Counted from the first letter of the stretch, positions 29,603 to 39,378 are shown. The stretch is 47,827 bases of DNA from an uncultured Prochlorococcus sp. (GCA_902519235.1 CABYJE010000006.1:1-47827); one strand, 5' to 3'. Program-made: numbers and translations. The notes: generated by a model from the letters alone, not told the origin.

Positions 29603-32200
29603 TTATTTTTCTTTATCTGAAATTGTTTGTTCTGTTCCCTCTATTTGTTCATGCGGAACTAATACTACTTCCGATAAATGATCTCCTTCGTCCAGTTTTT
29701 GTAATTTTACCCCAGTAGCGGCTCTAGATTGCTGAGAAATTTTATCTGCATTTGTCCTAACTATTACGCCTTTCTCGGTTACAAAAAGCAATTCTTCTCC
29801 CTCTCCAAGGACTTTCAAACAAACTAGTACATCATCTTTTATTCTGAATTTTATCGCTCTTAAGCCCATCCCTGCCCTCTTTTGTAATCTAAACTGAGTT
29901 ACGGGAACCCTCTTCCCTAGTCCAAAACTACTAGCTATTAATACCCAAGGACCATCTGAAGAGTTGACCTCAAGATTTTCATCAATTTCCTTAGATATAT
30001 CATCAATTTTAGCTAATTGATCAACTAAATCAGATGTCAAAACATCCATCGAAACTAAATTGTCTCCCTCTTTTAGATTCATTGATTTAACCCCCCTTGC
30101 AGTTCTGCCAAGTGGCCTCAATTCGTTTAAATCTAATCTAAAGTGGATCGCCATTCCAGTCCTCGATCCAATTAGAACACTATCACCTTCTTTTGATAAT
30201 CTGACCCATGTTAGGGCGTCTCCATCTTCAAGGTTTATTGCTATTAAACCATTTGAGCGAATTTTTGAGAAAGCAGATAGTGATGTTCTTTTTATGTATC
30301 CAGCTTTGGTTAGCATCAATAAATAACAATTATCATCAAAAGAATCTACTGCAACTAATGAAGTAATTTTTTCTTCTCGAGGGATTGGGAGAAGTTGGAC
30401 TGATGGAGTACCTTTTGCAGTTCTGCTACTCATAGGAACTCTATATGCTGGGAGAGCATAAGCTACCCCTCTATCACTGAAAAGCAAAAGAGTATCATGA
30501 TCATTGCAGCTTATAAATAATTTCACTTCATCATCTTCTTGAGACTTTGTACCAGCCTTACCCCTTGACCCACGACTTGTAGATTCAAATTCACTTACAG
30601 GCATCCTTTTTAAATAACCTGCTTCCGTTAATAAAACTACTGATCGGTCATTGGCTATTAGATCAATATCATCTAGACCGCCTCCTAAATCAAGAATTTC
30701 TGTTTTCCTTGGTGAAGAAAATCTCTCATCGATTTTCTTAAGCTCTTCAAGAATAATTTCAAAAATTCTTTCTTTACTATTAAGTATTTGCTGATACTGA
30801 TTAATTTTTTGGGTTAATTCATCATGTTCAGCTTTGATTTTATCTGCCTCAAGGGCTGTTAATCTCCTTAACTGCATTTGTAAAATTGCTTCAGACTGTG
30901 TAGAGGATAACTGATGATCCGTTTGCAATTTTTCTCGAGCTGAAATTGTATCTTTTGCTGATCTTATTAGGTTGATGATTTCGTCCATGGCTCCTAAGGC
31001 TAGTAAAAGGCCCCTTACGATGTGATCCCTCTCCTCCGCCTTTTTTAACAAGAATCCAGTTCTTCGCTTTATTGTCTCTACCCTAAAATCTAGAAATACA
31101 TCTAACATTTTTCTTAGTGAAAGAGTTGTGGGTTCTCCTTTAACTAAAGCTAAAATATTAGCACTAAAGTTATTTTGTAGAGGCGTTAATTTAAATAAGT
31201 TATTTAAAACAACTTGAGGATAAGCATCTCTTTTTAACTCAATAACAATTCTCATGCCATCCCTATCGCTTTCATCTCTAATATCAGAAATACCCTCTAA
31301 CTTTTTCTCATTAACCAAGTCTGCAATTCTTTCTATTAATGCTGCTTTATTTGTTTGAAAAGGCAGTTCTGTAATTATTACTGCATCTTTTTCTAACCTT
31401 CCAGCTGATTTGATTTGCTCAATAGTTGCGACACCTCTCATAGTTATTGAACCCCTTCCTGTTTTGAAAGTTTCTCTTATGCCATCTCTTCCTAAGATTT
31501 GACCACCGGTAGGAAAATCTGGCCCCTTAATTAGTTCAAAAAGTTCTTTATCTTGTATTGATGGGTTCTTGATTATTGAATTTAGACCATTTATTAATTC
31601 ACCTAAGTTGTGGGGTGGAATATTAGTTGCCATTCCGACTGCTATTCCAGATGATCCATTTAAGAGTAGTTGAGGAATTCTTGCAGGTAAAACTGTTGGT
31701 TCTTGTTGAGAACCGTCAAAGTTATCGGAGAAATCAACAGTTTCAGATTCAATGTCCTCAAGTAAACTTAAATCAGTAAGAGACTGTAGGCGAGATTCTG
31801 TATATCTCATTGCTGCAGGAGGGTCGTTGTCAACAGAACCAAAGTTTCCATGACCATCTATTAGTGGCATTCTCATAGAAAAATCCTGAGCCATTCTCAC
31901 CAAAGCATCATATACAGCCGTGTCACCGTGGGGGTGGTATTTACCAAGTACTTCTCCAACCACCCTTGCACATTTTCTGTAAGGCCTTCCACTAGTTAAA
32001 CCAAGTTCATACATTGCATAAAGAATTCTTCTATGAACAGGTTTTAATCCATCTCTAGCATCTGGGAGTGCACGACCAATTATTACGCTCATCGCATACT
32101 CGAGGTAAGAGCGCGACATCTCATTTCTTAAGTCGGTCTGAATAATTCGATCGTTATCTTCGCTTAATCCAGAGTTGCCAGAATCTACAATATCAGACAT
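29603..32200 (-). CDS. gyrA: DNA gyrase subunit A
   Basis: Breakage-reunion subunit of type IIA topoisomerase, 865 residues. The catalytic Tyr133 lies in [10 protein letters not shown]; the quinolone-determining region is [10 protein letters not shown] (90-98), with Thr94 where E. coli has Ser83 and Asp98 for Asp87. The C-terminal beta-pinwheel repeats cover about 510-845. The GyrA-box position (about 540-550) reads [10 protein letters not shown], a degenerate version of QRRGGKG, so wrapping-based supercoiling may be weak and a ParC-like role cannot be excluded. The start is ATG; 178 bp separates it from guaB. Confidence 0.93.
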   Translation of the reverse strand: MSDIVDSGNSGLSEDNDRIIQTDLRNEMSRSYLEYAMSVIIGRALPDARDGLKPVHRRILYAMYELGLTSGRPYRKCARVVGEVLGKYHPHGDTAVYDALVRMAQDFSMRMPLIDGHGNFGSVDNDPPAAMRYTESRLQSLTDLSLLEDIESETVDFSDNFDGSQQEPTVLPARIPQLLLNGSSGIAVGMATNIPPHNLGELINGLNSIIKNPSIQDKELFELIKGPDFPTGGQILGRDGIRETFKTGRGSITMRGVATIEQIKSAGRLEKDAVIITELPFQTNKAALIERIADLVNEKKLEGISDIRDESDRDGMRIVIELKRDAYPQVVLNNLFKLTPLQNNFSANILALVKGEPTTLSLRKMLDVFLDFRVETIKRRTGFLLKKAEERDHIVRGLLLALGAMDEIINLIRSAKDTISAREKLQTDHQLSSTQSEAILQMQLRRLTALEADKIKAEHDELTQKINQYQQILNSKERIFEIILEELKKIDERFSSPRKTEILDLGGGLDDIDLIANDRSVVLLTEAGYLKRMPVSEFESTSRGSRGKAGTKSQEDDEVKLFISCNDHDTLLLFSDRGVAYALPAYRVPMSSRTAKGTPSVQLLPIPREEKITSLVAVDSFDDNCYLLMLTKAGYIKRTSLSAFSKIRSNGLIAINLEDGDALTWVRLSKEGDSVLIGSRTGMAIHFRLDLNELRPLGRTARGVKSMNLKEGDNLVSMDVLTSDLVDQLAKIDDISKEIDENLEVNSSDGPWVLIASSFGLGKRVPVTQFRLQKRAGMGLRAIKFRIKDDVLVCLKVLGEGEELLFVTEKGVIVRTNADKISQQSRAATGVKLQKLDEGDHLSEVVLVPHEQIEGTEQTISDKEK

Positions 32201-32378
32201 ACAAAAAACCTTTATTCAATAATAATCGCTGATTGTCATTATGAATAAAAATAAAGATATATTTAATCCACAAATACTCACATTTACACACAAATAAAAA
32301 AAAAACCTTTTGTTTTTAGATAATCCTTGGCTTATTACCCCTTTACTTGTTAATTTAATCAGAATAAGCAAAAAACTT

Positions 32379-33542
32379 GTGAATATTGAACTTGGTTTAA
32401 ACAAAAGAGTCAGAAGGGCTTATGGTATTGACGAAATAGCTTTAGTCCCTGGCAAAAGAACACTTGATTACGATTTGACAGATCCTTCCTGGTTAATAGG
32501 AAATTTAAAGAGAGAAGTTCCCATCATAGCTAGTGCTATGGACAGCGTTGTCGATGTTAATACTGCTGTCGAACTTACTAAATTAGGCGCCTTAGGGGTT
32601 ATTAATATGGAGGGCATACAAACGCGCTATGAAAACCCTGATGAAATATTAAATCAAATTGCCACGGTCGGAAAAAATGATTTTGTTCCACTAATGCAGA
32701 AGATATATAGTGAACCTGTTAAGGAGGAATTAATTTTATTAAGAATAGATGAGGTTAAAGAAAAAGGCGGTATTGCCGCCTTTAGTGGAACTCCTCAAGC
32801 CGCTATTAAATTTCAAGAAACACTTAATAATTCCAAAATAGATTTATTTTTCCTTCAAGGAACAGTCGTTTCAACTGAGCATCTTGGTTTGGAAGGTAAG
32901 GAAACCTTAAATATTAAAAATCTTTGTCAATCTATGAATGTTCCTGTTGTAGCAGGTAATTGTGTTACTTACGAAGTTGCCAAACTTCTTATGAATGCTG
33001 GTGTCGCAGGATTAATGGTTGGTATTGGCCCTGGAGCCGCATGTACTTCTAGAGGTGTATTAGGAATTGGAATCCCTCAAGCAACAGCAATTGCTGATTG
33101 TAGTTCGGCAAGAGATGATTATTTGAAAGAAACTGGTCGTTATATTCCGATTATTGGAGATGGAGGAATTGTGACGGGCGGAGATATTTGTAAATGTTTA
33201 GCATGTGGTGCAGACGCTGTAATGATTGGCTCGCCAATAGCTAAATCCTCAAATGCTCCTGGAAAAGGATTTCACTGGGGTATGGCTACTCCAAGTCCTA
33301 TATTGCCAAGGGGCACAAGAATTGAAGTTGGGTGTACAGGATCACTTGAAAGGATAATTAAAGGTCCTGCCCTGCTTGATGATGGTACACATAATTTATT
33401 AGGAGCTATTAGAACATCAATGAGTACTCTTGGCGCTAAAAATATCAAAGAAATGCAAGAAGTTGAAATAGTAATTGCACCATCTCTTCTTACAGAAGGA
33501 AAGGTTTATCAAAAAGCTCAGAGACTTGGGATGGGAAAATAG
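32379..33542 (+). CDS. guaB: IMP dehydrogenase family protein, CBS-less (GuaB3 type)
   Basis: Catalyses or resembles NAD-dependent IMP to XMP oxidation for GMP synthesis. The 387-residue protein has the Cys loop GIGPGAACTSRG (215-226) with Cys222 as predicted nucleophile and the phosphate-binding IGDGGI downstream. The Bateman module with two CBS domains found in canonical GuaB is missing, and the N-terminus (RRAYGIDEIALVPGKRT) matches the GuaB3 group described in cyanobacteria and actinobacteria. I chose the GTG at 32379 because VNIELGLNKRVRRAYG begins the conserved region; an in-frame extension to 32310 has no family match. It is followed by Yfr1. Confidence 0.93.
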   Translation: MNIELGLNKRVRRAYGIDEIALVPGKRTLDYDLTDPSWLIGNLKREVPIIASAMDSVVDVNTAVELTKLGALGVINMEGIQTRYENPDEILNQIATVGKNDFVPLMQKIYSEPVKEELILLRIDEVKEKGGIAAFSGTPQAAIKFQETLNNSKIDLFFLQGTVVSTEHLGLEGKETLNIKNLCQSMNVPVVAGNCVTYEVAKLLMNAGVAGLMVGIGPGAACTSRGVLGIGIPQATAIADCSSARDDYLKETGRYIPIIGDGGIVTGGDICKCLACGADAVMIGSPIAKSSNAPGKGFHWGMATPSPILPRGTRIEVGCTGSLERIIKGPALLDDGTHNLLGAIRTSMSTLGAKNIKEMQEVEIVIAPSLLTEGKVYQKAQRLGMGK

Positions 33543-33587
33543 TTTAATAAGAGCAGAATTAAAAACTTTTGTGAATTAAATATTAAA

Positions 33588-33617
33588 TTGAACAAATTTC
33601 GTATTTGGAGTTATTAT
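33588..33617 (+). promoter_or_regulatory. Putative Yfr1 promoter
   Basis: TTGAAC (33588-33593) and TATTAT (33612-33617) are spaced by 18 bp and end 8 bp before the predicted Yfr1 5' end at 33626. An alternative -10 is TATTAA at 33615-33620. Assigned from position and spacing only. Confidence 0.45.
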
Positions 33618-33625
33618 TAAATAAT

Positions 33626-33680
33626 GGGGGAAACCCCATACTCCTCACACACTAAATCGCCCGATTAATCGGGCTTTTTT
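33626..33680 (+). ncRNA. yfr1: Small regulatory RNA Yfr1
   Basis: A 55-nt segment with the Yfr1 architecture: a 5' hairpin (TGGGG/CCCCA at 33625-33629 and 33634-33638 with a GAAA loop), a single-stranded region containing the invariant motif ACTCCTCACAC at 33640-33650, and a 3' terminator hairpin GCCCGATTAATCGGGC at 33659-33674 followed by six T. Its place between guaB and trxA is the described location in Prochlorococcus. Yfr1 is an abundant cyanobacterial antisense regulator; its CU-rich loop pairs with mRNA ribosome-binding regions, including outer-membrane porin mRNAs. Confidence 0.95.
33659..33680 (+). terminator. Rho-independent terminator of Yfr1
   Basis: The perfect palindrome GCCCGATTAATCGGGC is followed directly by TTTTTT. 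It is the only strong GC-rich intrinsic terminator I see in the window, and could also stop readthrough from guaB before trxA. Confidence 0.92.
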
Positions 33681-33771
33681 AGATATTTTGTTACTTATAT
33701 TATTTTATCTGTAATGAAATCATCACTTCAAAGAATTGCTTGCTAAATTTTCTAAAAGGAATAATTAAATT

Positions 33772-34095
33772 ATGTCATCAGCTCCAGCCGTAACTGATTC
33801 TTCATTTGACAAGGATGTACTTCAAAGTGATCTACCAGTATTGGTTGATTTTTGGGCCCCATGGTGTGGTCCATGTAGGATGGTTGCACCTGTTGTAGAA
33901 GAAATTTCAAAAGACTTTGAAGGAAAAATTAAAGTTTTTAAATTAAATACAGATGAAAACCCAAATGTAGCGAGTCAATATGGAATTAGAAGTATACCAA
34001 CATTAATGATATTCAAAGGAGGCCAAAAGGTTGATACTGTTGTTGGAGCTGTACCAAAAGCAACTCTTTCGAGTACTTTAACCAAGCATTTATAA
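33772..34095 (+). CDS. trxA: Thioredoxin
   Basis: A 107-residue m-type thioredoxin that passes reducing power to target disulfides, including Calvin-cycle enzymes and OpcA/Zwf in cyanobacteria. The active site is WCGPC at 31-35 within [12 protein letters not shown], and the conserved cis-proline is in [13 protein letters not shown] near 75. AAAAGGA at 33754-33760 lies 11 bp before the ATG and is a good ribosome-binding site. hisH begins 11 bp after the stop. Confidence 0.98.
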   Translation: MSSAPAVTDSSFDKDVLQSDLPVLVDFWAPWCGPCRMVAPVVEEISKDFEGKIKVFKLNTDENPNVASQYGIRSIPTLMIFKGGQKVDTVVGAVPKATLSSTLTKHL

Positions 34096-34106
34096 AATAA
34101 TCAGCT

Positions 34107-34724
34107 TTGCATAAAATTGGACTCATAGACTATGGGATGGGCAACATTCATTCTGTAACTAAATCTTTAGAAAGTCTTGGTGAGGAAATACTATTAATTA
34201 AAAATTTTAATGAATTAAAGGCTTGTAAGGCGATAATTCTTCCTGGAGTTGGATCTTTTGATCCAGCGATGAATAATCTTATAAATACGGATTTGATAAA
34301 TGATTTGAAAAACTGGATAAAAAGTGGAAAGTCTTTTTTAGGGATTTGTTTAGGTCTTCAACTCCTTTTTGAATCTAGTGATGAAGGGAAAGTCAAAGGT
34401 CTAGGAATTTTAGAAGGGAAAATACAAAAAATTCCTAATATAGTTAATCAAAGAATCCCTCATATGGGTTGGTGCAAACTTTTACCTACAAAACCAAATA
34501 CTTTTTTAGATAAAGAAGAATCTAATAATTGGGTCTATTTTGTACATTCCTATCATGCAATGCCAGATGACTCAAGTATTATTGCCGCGCATGTTAATTA
34601 TGGTTCTGAAAAATTAACAGCGATGATTGAGAATGATAATTTATTGGCCTGTCAATTTCATCCTGAAAAATCTGGTAAAACTGGAGAAAAGCTTTTAAGA
34701 AAATGGCTTAGTAATATTCAATAA
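34107..34724 (+). CDS. hisH: Imidazole glycerol phosphate synthase glutaminase subunit
   Basis: Class I glutamine amidotransferase that supplies ammonia to HisF in histidine synthesis. The 205-residue protein has the nucleophile Cys81 in FLGICLGLQLL, the DYGMGN N-terminus (8-13) and the catalytic His-Glu pair in CQFHPEKSG near 186-194. The start is TTG at 34107; the first conserved residues (IGLIDYGMGN) begin only three codons later. hisF is not in the window. rsmD follows 13 bp downstream. Confidence 0.96.
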   Translation: MHKIGLIDYGMGNIHSVTKSLESLGEEILLIKNFNELKACKAIILPGVGSFDPAMNNLINTDLINDLKNWIKSGKSFLGICLGLQLLFESSDEGKVKGLGILEGKIQKIPNIVNQRIPHMGWCKLLPTKPNTFLDKEESNNWVYFVHSYHAMPDDSSIIAAHVNYGSEKLTAMIENDNLLACQFHPEKSGKTGEKLLRKWLSNIQ

Positions 34725-34737
34725 TTGAAAATTACTA

Positions 34738-35337
34738 ATGAAGACAAACTTAAGATTAATTGGTGGTAAAAGACTACTAAGTCCAAATAATATTTATACA
34801 CGACCCACAACTTTAAGAGTTAGAGAGGCAATATTTAATATATTGAATAATGGAGTTGAAAATAGTAACTGGTTAGATTTATTTAGTGGAACAGGGGCTA
34901 TATCTTGTGAAGCATATAATCATGGGGCAAGAAAAATTGTGGCAGTTGAAAAAAACAAAAATAACTCAAAAATTATCTTAAAAAATTTACTATCGTTGCA
35001 GGATATAGACAATAGAAAAAATGATATTGATGTTATTTGCAAGGACGTTTTGAACTGGACAAAACCAAATTATGAGAGAAACTTCTCATCTAAAATTATG
35101 GATTTCAACAAATTAAAATTTGATTTTGTTTATTTAGATCCTCCATATAATGTGAATTTCCATAAAATGGTTTTAAATCAAATATTTAGATGCAATTTTT
35201 TAAAAAAAGATTCAATAGTTATATTTGAACATTCTCCAAACCTACGTATTAATAGAAGTACATTGTGGGAAACTATAGATGTAAGAGACTATGGACAGTC
35301 AAGATTAACATTTTTAATCAATGTCCAACATGCCTGA
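34738..35337 (+). CDS. rsmD: 16S rRNA (guanine966-N2)-methyltransferase, RsmD family
   Basis: A 199-residue class I methyltransferase. The SAM-binding motif LDLFSGTGA is at 46-54 and the catalytic N2-guanine motif DPPYN at 134-138 (in FVYLDPPYN), both typical of RsmD. The early [15 protein letters not shown] segment (22-36) is the RNA-binding signature of the family. The start is ATG. The last 24 nt overlap the 3' end of petG on the other strand. Confidence 0.92.
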   Translation: MKTNLRLIGGKRLLSPNNIYTRPTTLRVREAIFNILNNGVENSNWLDLFSGTGAISCEAYNHGARKIVAVEKNKNNSKIILKNLLSLQDIDNRKNDIDVICKDVLNWTKPNYERNFSSKIMDFNKLKFDFVYLDPPYNVNFHKMVLNQIFRCNFLKKDSIVIFEHSPNLRINRSTLWETIDVRDYGQSRLTFLINVQHA

Positions 35338-35433
35338 ACCTCTTCTGTATTGATTCCAAGCACTTACGAACAAACCAAGAAGAGTTATTGGCACTAAACC
35401 TAAAACAATTCCACATAGAAGAGGCTCGATCAT
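35314..35433 (-). CDS. petG: Cytochrome b6f complex subunit PetG
   Basis: A 39-residue single-span subunit of the cytochrome b6f complex, needed for its assembly or stability in the thylakoid. The sequence [15 protein letters not shown], followed by a hydrophobic helix and WNQYRRGSG, matches PetG; the family is about 37 residues, so the C-terminal LDID tail is slightly long. A longer frame continues upstream to 35625 but lacks family match and overlaps cytM, so the ATG at 35433 is the start. Divergent from cytM across 55 bp; convergent with rsmD. Confidence 0.95.
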   Translation of the reverse strand: MIEPLLCGIVLGLVPITLLGLFVSAWNQYRRGSGMLDID

Positions 35434-35488
35434 TTTTTTGACTTTTTTATATTTCTTATTCACAATTGTTACATAGAGAATATTTTTT

Positions 35489-35872
35489 GTGTCAACATCT
35501 TCATCATCTGCAGCAGAAAGAGAATTTAAAAGAGAATTCTTGAAAATCTTTGTTATTTTTTTGGTAGTTTTATTGATTTGTTTTTCAATATTTTTCTTTA
35601 ATAATAATAAAAATAATAAATACATTATTAATACTCTTACGCATAATGGTTCTGCTGAGAAAGGAGATGTTCTTTTTAAGATAAATTGTGTTGGATGTCA
35701 TGGAATTACAGCAAGAGGACTAGTGGGGCCAGACTTACACTCGGTAACTCAACGTTTGAGCGATAAAGAGATAATTAAACAAGTAACTGGTGGCCTTACT
35801 CCTCCCATGCCTAGTTTTGAAATTGATCCTGAAAATATGTCCAATTTATTGAAGTATCTTCATAGTCTTTAG
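35489..35872 (+). CDS. cytM: Membrane-anchored class I cytochrome c, CytM-like
   Basis: A 127-residue c-type cytochrome. A hydrophobic anchor at about 17-37 ([20 protein letters not shown]) is uncleaved-looking. The heme site is CVGCH with Cys67, Cys70 and His71; Met107 in TPPMPSF is the likely axial ligand. Cyanobacterial CytM is anchored in this way and affects photosynthetic electron flow and respiration; its exact role is unresolved. The start is GTG at 35489, 55 bp from the divergent petG. The next gene begins 5 bp after the stop, so cotranscription is likely. Confidence 0.88.
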   Translation: MSTSSSSAAEREFKREFLKIFVIFLVVLLICFSIFFFNNNKNNKYIINTLTHNGSAEKGDVLFKINCVGCHGITARGLVGPDLHSVTQRLSDKEIIKQVTGGLTPPMPSFEIDPENMSNLLKYLHSL

Positions 35873-35877
35873 TAATT

Positions 35878-36621
35878 TTGGAGAAAAATTTTTCTAATTT
35901 AAGGATAATATTGGTTGAACCAAATGGCCCTTTAAATGTGGGAAGCGTTGCTAGATTATGCTCGAACTTTGAAGTTGATGAGTTAAGAATTGTTTCTCCA
36001 AAATGCGATATATTTTCTTTAGAAGCAAAAAAAATGGCCCTTAAAGGGCGAAAATTTATTGAAAATTGTAAGATTTTTGATGATCTTGAAAAAGCAGTTT
36101 TTGACTGCGATTTAGTTCTCGCATCTTGTGGAAGGATTGATCTAAGTAAAGATTCATTTTTTGAATCTTCTGAAGATATATTTAATTGGACTACATCTTT
36201 TAAAAAGATAAACAATCTAGCAATTATATTTGGCAGAGAAGATAGAGGCCTTACAAATAATGAACTACTTCTTGCAAATAAGACTTTTAATATTCCAACT
36301 TCTCACAATAATCCTTCTTTAAATCTTTCTCATGCAGTTTCGATAGTTTTGTACGAATTAAGTAAATCTTCTAAAAGTAATTTTAATAAGGAATTAGAAG
36401 TTTTTAATCTTGCATCATCAAAACAGGTACATGATTTATTTTTGGAGATAGAGGAAATGCTTCTTAAAGTTGGATATCTTTTGAAACATACTTCAAGGGC
36501 AAAAATAAGTAAATTTAAAAATTTTATTTTTAGGGCAAATACATCAACGCACGAAATCAATGTTTTAAGAGGAATTGTTCATCAAATAACCTGGTTTTTG
36601 AATAATTCAAAAAAAAATTAG
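35878..36621 (+). CDS. SpoU/TrmH-superfamily RNA 2'-O-methyltransferase, TrmJ-like
   Basis: A 247-residue SPOUT-fold methyltransferase. Motif 1 is EPNGPLNVGSVAR at 14-26, motif 2 GREDRGLTN at 119-127, and motif 3 SLNLSHAVSIVLYE at 147-160; together these build the knotted SAM site. The NVGSVAR form and a roughly 245-residue length fit TrmJ (tRNA position 32) better than TrmH or RlmB. Target RNA is inferred. The start is TTG at 35878, 5 bp after cytM. Confidence 0.87.
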   Translation: MEKNFSNLRIILVEPNGPLNVGSVARLCSNFEVDELRIVSPKCDIFSLEAKKMALKGRKFIENCKIFDDLEKAVFDCDLVLASCGRIDLSKDSFFESSEDIFNWTTSFKKINNLAIIFGREDRGLTNNELLLANKTFNIPTSHNNPSLNLSHAVSIVLYELSKSSKSNFNKELEVFNLASSKQVHDLFLEIEEMLLKVGYLLKHTSRAKISKFKNFIFRANTSTHEINVLRGIVHQITWFLNNSKKN

Positions 36622-36742
36622 GAATTTATGAATCAAATAAGATTTTATTTCTCTGTAGTTTAAATTTGATGAGGATATTTACTAAAAACATTTTCTGAAG
36701 TAGCATCTATTGATCATTTGAATATTTAAGAAAACTAAAACT

Positions 36743-37831
36743 GTGACTACAACAAAGAAAAGAAGAGTTTTCCCATTTACAGCTGTAATTGGTCAGGAAG
36801 AAATGAAATTAGCCCTCTTGTTAAATGTTATTGATCCAAGAATTGGAGGGGTGATGATAATGGGTGATAGAGGAACTGGAAAGTCCACAACAATTAGAGC
36901 TTTAGCTGATTTGTTGCCTGAAATAGATGTTGTTAAGGACGATCCATATAATAGTTCTCTAATTGATCCTGATTTACAGAGTAAAGAAGTTATGGAAAAA
37001 ATTGTTGAGGGACAAATTCTAGAGAGTATTCAAAAACAAGTACCTATGGTTGATTTGCCATTAGGGGCTACTGAAGACAGGCTTTGTGGAACTATTGATA
37101 TAGAGAAGGCTTTGAGTGAAGGGGTTAAGGCATTTGAACCTGGGTTATTAGCCAAAGCTAATAGGGGTTTACTATATGTTGATGAAGTGAATTTGCTTGA
37201 TGATCATCTAGTTGATGTATTGTTAGATTCGGCTGCCTCGGGATGGAATACAGTTGAGAGGGAGGGAGTATCAGTTCGACATCCTGCAAGGTTTGTCCTT
37301 ATTGGTTCAGGCAATCCAGAAGAAGGTGAATTAAGGCCTCAACTATTGGATAGGTTTGGAATGAGTGTTGAGGTTAAGACAGTTAGAGATGCTGAATTAA
37401 GAGTTCAAGTAGTAGATCAAAGAACTTCTTTTGACGATAATCCTGATGAGTTTTCATTGAGTGTTGAGAAACAACAGGATGAACTTCAACAAAAGGTTAT
37501 TAAAGCACAAGAAATATTAAATTCTGTTCAAATGGACGATGACTTAAGGTTGAATATTTCCGCAATCTGCGGAGAATTAGATGTCGATGGTTTACGTGGA
37601 GATATTGTTACAAATAGGTCTGCAAGGGCAATTGCAGCCTTTGAGGGTAGAACTGAAGTTCAAGAAGATGACATAGCAAGGGTTATTTCTTGTTCTTTAA
37701 GACATAGACTAAGAAAAGATCCTCTAGAACAAGTGGACTCAGGTGAAAGAGTCATTCAAGCTTTTTGTAAAGTATTCGATTTAGATGAAAAAGAAAATCT
37801 TTCAAAATTTCAATTGTCTGCTGAAGCTTAA
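36743..37831 (+). CDS. chlI: Magnesium chelatase subunit ChlI
   Basis: AAA+ ATPase subunit that drives Mg2+ insertion into protoporphyrin IX, the first step committed to chlorophyll. The 362-residue protein has Walker [10 protein letters not shown] at 41-49 and Walker B LLYVDE at 143-148, followed by [17 protein letters not shown], an arginine-finger region typical of ChlI/BchI. The start is GTG at 36743. The 121-bp upstream spacer has no recognisable gene. ruvC begins 5 bp after the stop. Confidence 0.98.
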   Translation: MTTTKKRRVFPFTAVIGQEEMKLALLLNVIDPRIGGVMIMGDRGTGKSTTIRALADLLPEIDVVKDDPYNSSLIDPDLQSKEVMEKIVEGQILESIQKQVPMVDLPLGATEDRLCGTIDIEKALSEGVKAFEPGLLAKANRGLLYVDEVNLLDDHLVDVLLDSAASGWNTVEREGVSVRHPARFVLIGSGNPEEGELRPQLLDRFGMSVEVKTVRDAELRVQVVDQRTSFDDNPDEFSLSVEKQQDELQQKVIKAQEILNSVQMDDDLRLNISAICGELDVDGLRGDIVTNRSARAIAAFEGRTEVQEDDIARVISCSLRHRLRKDPLEQVDSGERVIQAFCKVFDLDEKENLSKFQLSAEA

Positions 37832-37836
37832 TAACA

Positions 37837-38310
37837 GTGAGAATAATTGGAATTGATCCTGGATTGGCTAGAGTTGGTTATGGAATAATTGAAATAGAAA
37901 ATGAAAAAAAGATATTATTAGATTGCGGTGTTATTGAAACATGTAAAGATAAAAAAGAAGAAGATAGACTTTATGAAATATTCCAAGATCTCAATGAATT
38001 AATAAATCATTGGAACCCAACTGCAGCGGCAGTAGAAAAATTTTTCTTTTACAGATCAAGCACTACCATTAGTGTGGTACAGGCTAGAGGGGTGATTATG
38101 ATGGTATTGGCCTCTAAAAAAATTCATGTTAGTGAATATTCACCTGCTCAGATAAAATTAACCATTGCTGGGTCTGGAAAGGCATCTAAGAAAGATATTC
38201 TTGATGCTGTTATGTATAACTTAGGACTTAACAAACCTCCAAAACCTGATGATTCAGCAGATGCATTGGCCATAGCACTTACAAAACTAAATGAAGATGG
38301 ATTTAACTGA
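37837..38310 (+). CDS. ruvC: Crossover junction endodeoxyribonuclease RuvC
   Basis: Resolves Holliday junctions with RuvA and RuvB. The 157-residue protein has the acidic catalytic set: Asp7 ([12 protein letters not shown]), Glu67 (AVEKFFF), and the C-terminal [10 protein letters not shown] with residues near 138-142. The start is GTG at 37837, giving the canonical [10 protein letters not shown]-terminus. It sits between chlI (5 bp) and the 5-formyl-THF cyclo-ligase (9 bp) in a tight plus-strand run. Confidence 0.97.
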   Translation: MRIIGIDPGLARVGYGIIEIENEKKILLDCGVIETCKDKKEEDRLYEIFQDLNELINHWNPTAAAVEKFFFYRSSTTISVVQARGVIMMVLASKKIHVSEYSPAQIKLTIAGSGKASKKDILDAVMYNLGLNKPPKPDDSADALAIALTKLNEDGFN

Positions 38311-38319
38311 AAATTTAAT

Positions 38320-38877
38320 ATGACTATCTTTGAAAAAAAGAAATTGGAGAGGGACACGTTTAGAAAACTAAGAGATGAGATTTCTCTTGATCAAAAAGAA
38401 CATGTAGAAAAGAATGTGAGATTATATGTTGATTCATTTGTTAAGGGATATAAAAATATTGCTTATATAGCAATATATTGGCCTCTAAAAAATGAAGTAG
38501 ATTTAAGAAGTCTTAAGAAAAAAACTTCTTTAGCTTTGCCGAGGTGTGTAGATAAAAAAAAGTTGTTATTTTATCCATGGGATGAAAACCCTCTTACTAA
38601 AGATTCTGAGGGGATACTAAGTCCAAATAACTCTTTCCCATTAAATCATTTACAGATAAGTATGATACTTGTTCCATGTCTTTCAGTTGATAAAAACTTA
38701 ACAAGATTAGGTTATGGAGGAGGTTATTTTGATAAATTAAGGAGAGATAATAATTGGAGAAATGTTCCATGCATTGGAGTATTAACTTCTAATTGTGTAA
38801 GTACCATTCCATTAACCAAAGCTGAGTGGGATATTCCTTTATCGGGCTTCATCACAGAAAAAGAAATACTTGTATAA
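38320..38877 (+). CDS. 5-formyltetrahydrofolate cyclo-ligase
   Basis: ATP-dependent conversion of 5-formyl-THF to 5,10-methenyl-THF, rescuing folate from its storage form. The 185-residue protein has an early basic segment (KLERDTFRKLRDEI), the ATP-binding PRCVDKKKLLFYPW region near 68-81 and the signature LGYGGGYFDK at about 130-139. The start is ATG at 38320. It complements folD at 21966 in one-carbon metabolism. sufE follows after 38 bp. Confidence 0.93.
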   Translation: MTIFEKKKLERDTFRKLRDEISLDQKEHVEKNVRLYVDSFVKGYKNIAYIAIYWPLKNEVDLRSLKKKTSLALPRCVDKKKLLFYPWDENPLTKDSEGILSPNNSFPLNHLQISMILVPCLSVDKNLTRLGYGGGYFDKLRRDNNWRNVPCIGVLTSNCVSTIPLTKAEWDIPLSGFITEKEILV

Positions 38878-38915
38878 TAAAAAATTCATTAAGTGATTAA
38901 TTTATAGTTATAAAA

Positions 38916-39335
38916 ATGGAAAATCAGGAAAAATACAATAATTTATCAAAATTAGTAGAAAAGTTGAAGAAATCAGAAGATCCAAAAAGAAAATATGAGT
39001 ATATTTTGTGGTTAGGTAAAAAATTGAAAGAACCAGGTAGTAAAATCTTTGTTGAAGAAAATAAAGTGAAGGGATGCGTTTCAGAAGTTTTTGTTAAGGC
39101 AAATATTAAAAGCGGTAAATTATTTTGGGAAGGATATTCCGATGCACTTATAACTAAGGGTTTATTGGCTTTTTTAATTACTGGGTTAAATGAATTAACA
39201 CCAAATGAGGTTGTTAAAATAGATAAGAAATTTATTGAAGATACTGGTTTGAAAGCAAGCTTAACTCCTTCACGATCCAATGGTTTTTTAAACATTTTAT
39301 TGAAAATGCAGTCTCAAGCAAATGATTTTTTGTAG
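38916..39335 (+). CDS. sufE: SufE, cysteine desulfurase activator
   Basis: Accepts sulfane sulfur from SufS for Fe-S cluster assembly, which photosystem I, b6f and ferredoxin need in quantity. The 139-residue protein has the acceptor Cys54 in ENKVKGCVSEVF, the one conserved cysteine of the family, and YEYILWLGKKL at 27-37. The start is ATG. hom begins 43 bp downstream on the same strand. Confidence 0.94.
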   Translation: MENQEKYNNLSKLVEKLKKSEDPKRKYEYILWLGKKLKEPGSKIFVEENKVKGCVSEVFVKANIKSGKLFWEGYSDALITKGLLAFLITGLNELTPNEVVKIDKKFIEDTGLKASLTPSRSNGFLNILLKMQSQANDFL

Positions 39336-39378
39336 GTTTAATAATATAAAATTAAACTCAAAGTTAAAAAAATAAAAA

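Noticed and set aside
32264-32272. DnaA-box-like TAATCCACA between gyrA and guaB
   Set aside because: One mismatch to TTATCCACA and only a single convincing box, with no clustering, so no origin or DnaA control is claimed.
32310-32378. N-terminal extension of the IMP dehydrogenase ORF
   Set aside because: The family begins at VNIELGLNK; the extra 23 codons have no family resemblance and would use a rarer start.
35434-35625. Upstream extension of the petG frame to 103 codons
   Set aside because: The extra part is Lys/Asn-rich, overlaps the start of cytM, and PetG is always about 37 residues; the internal ATG gives exact PetG.
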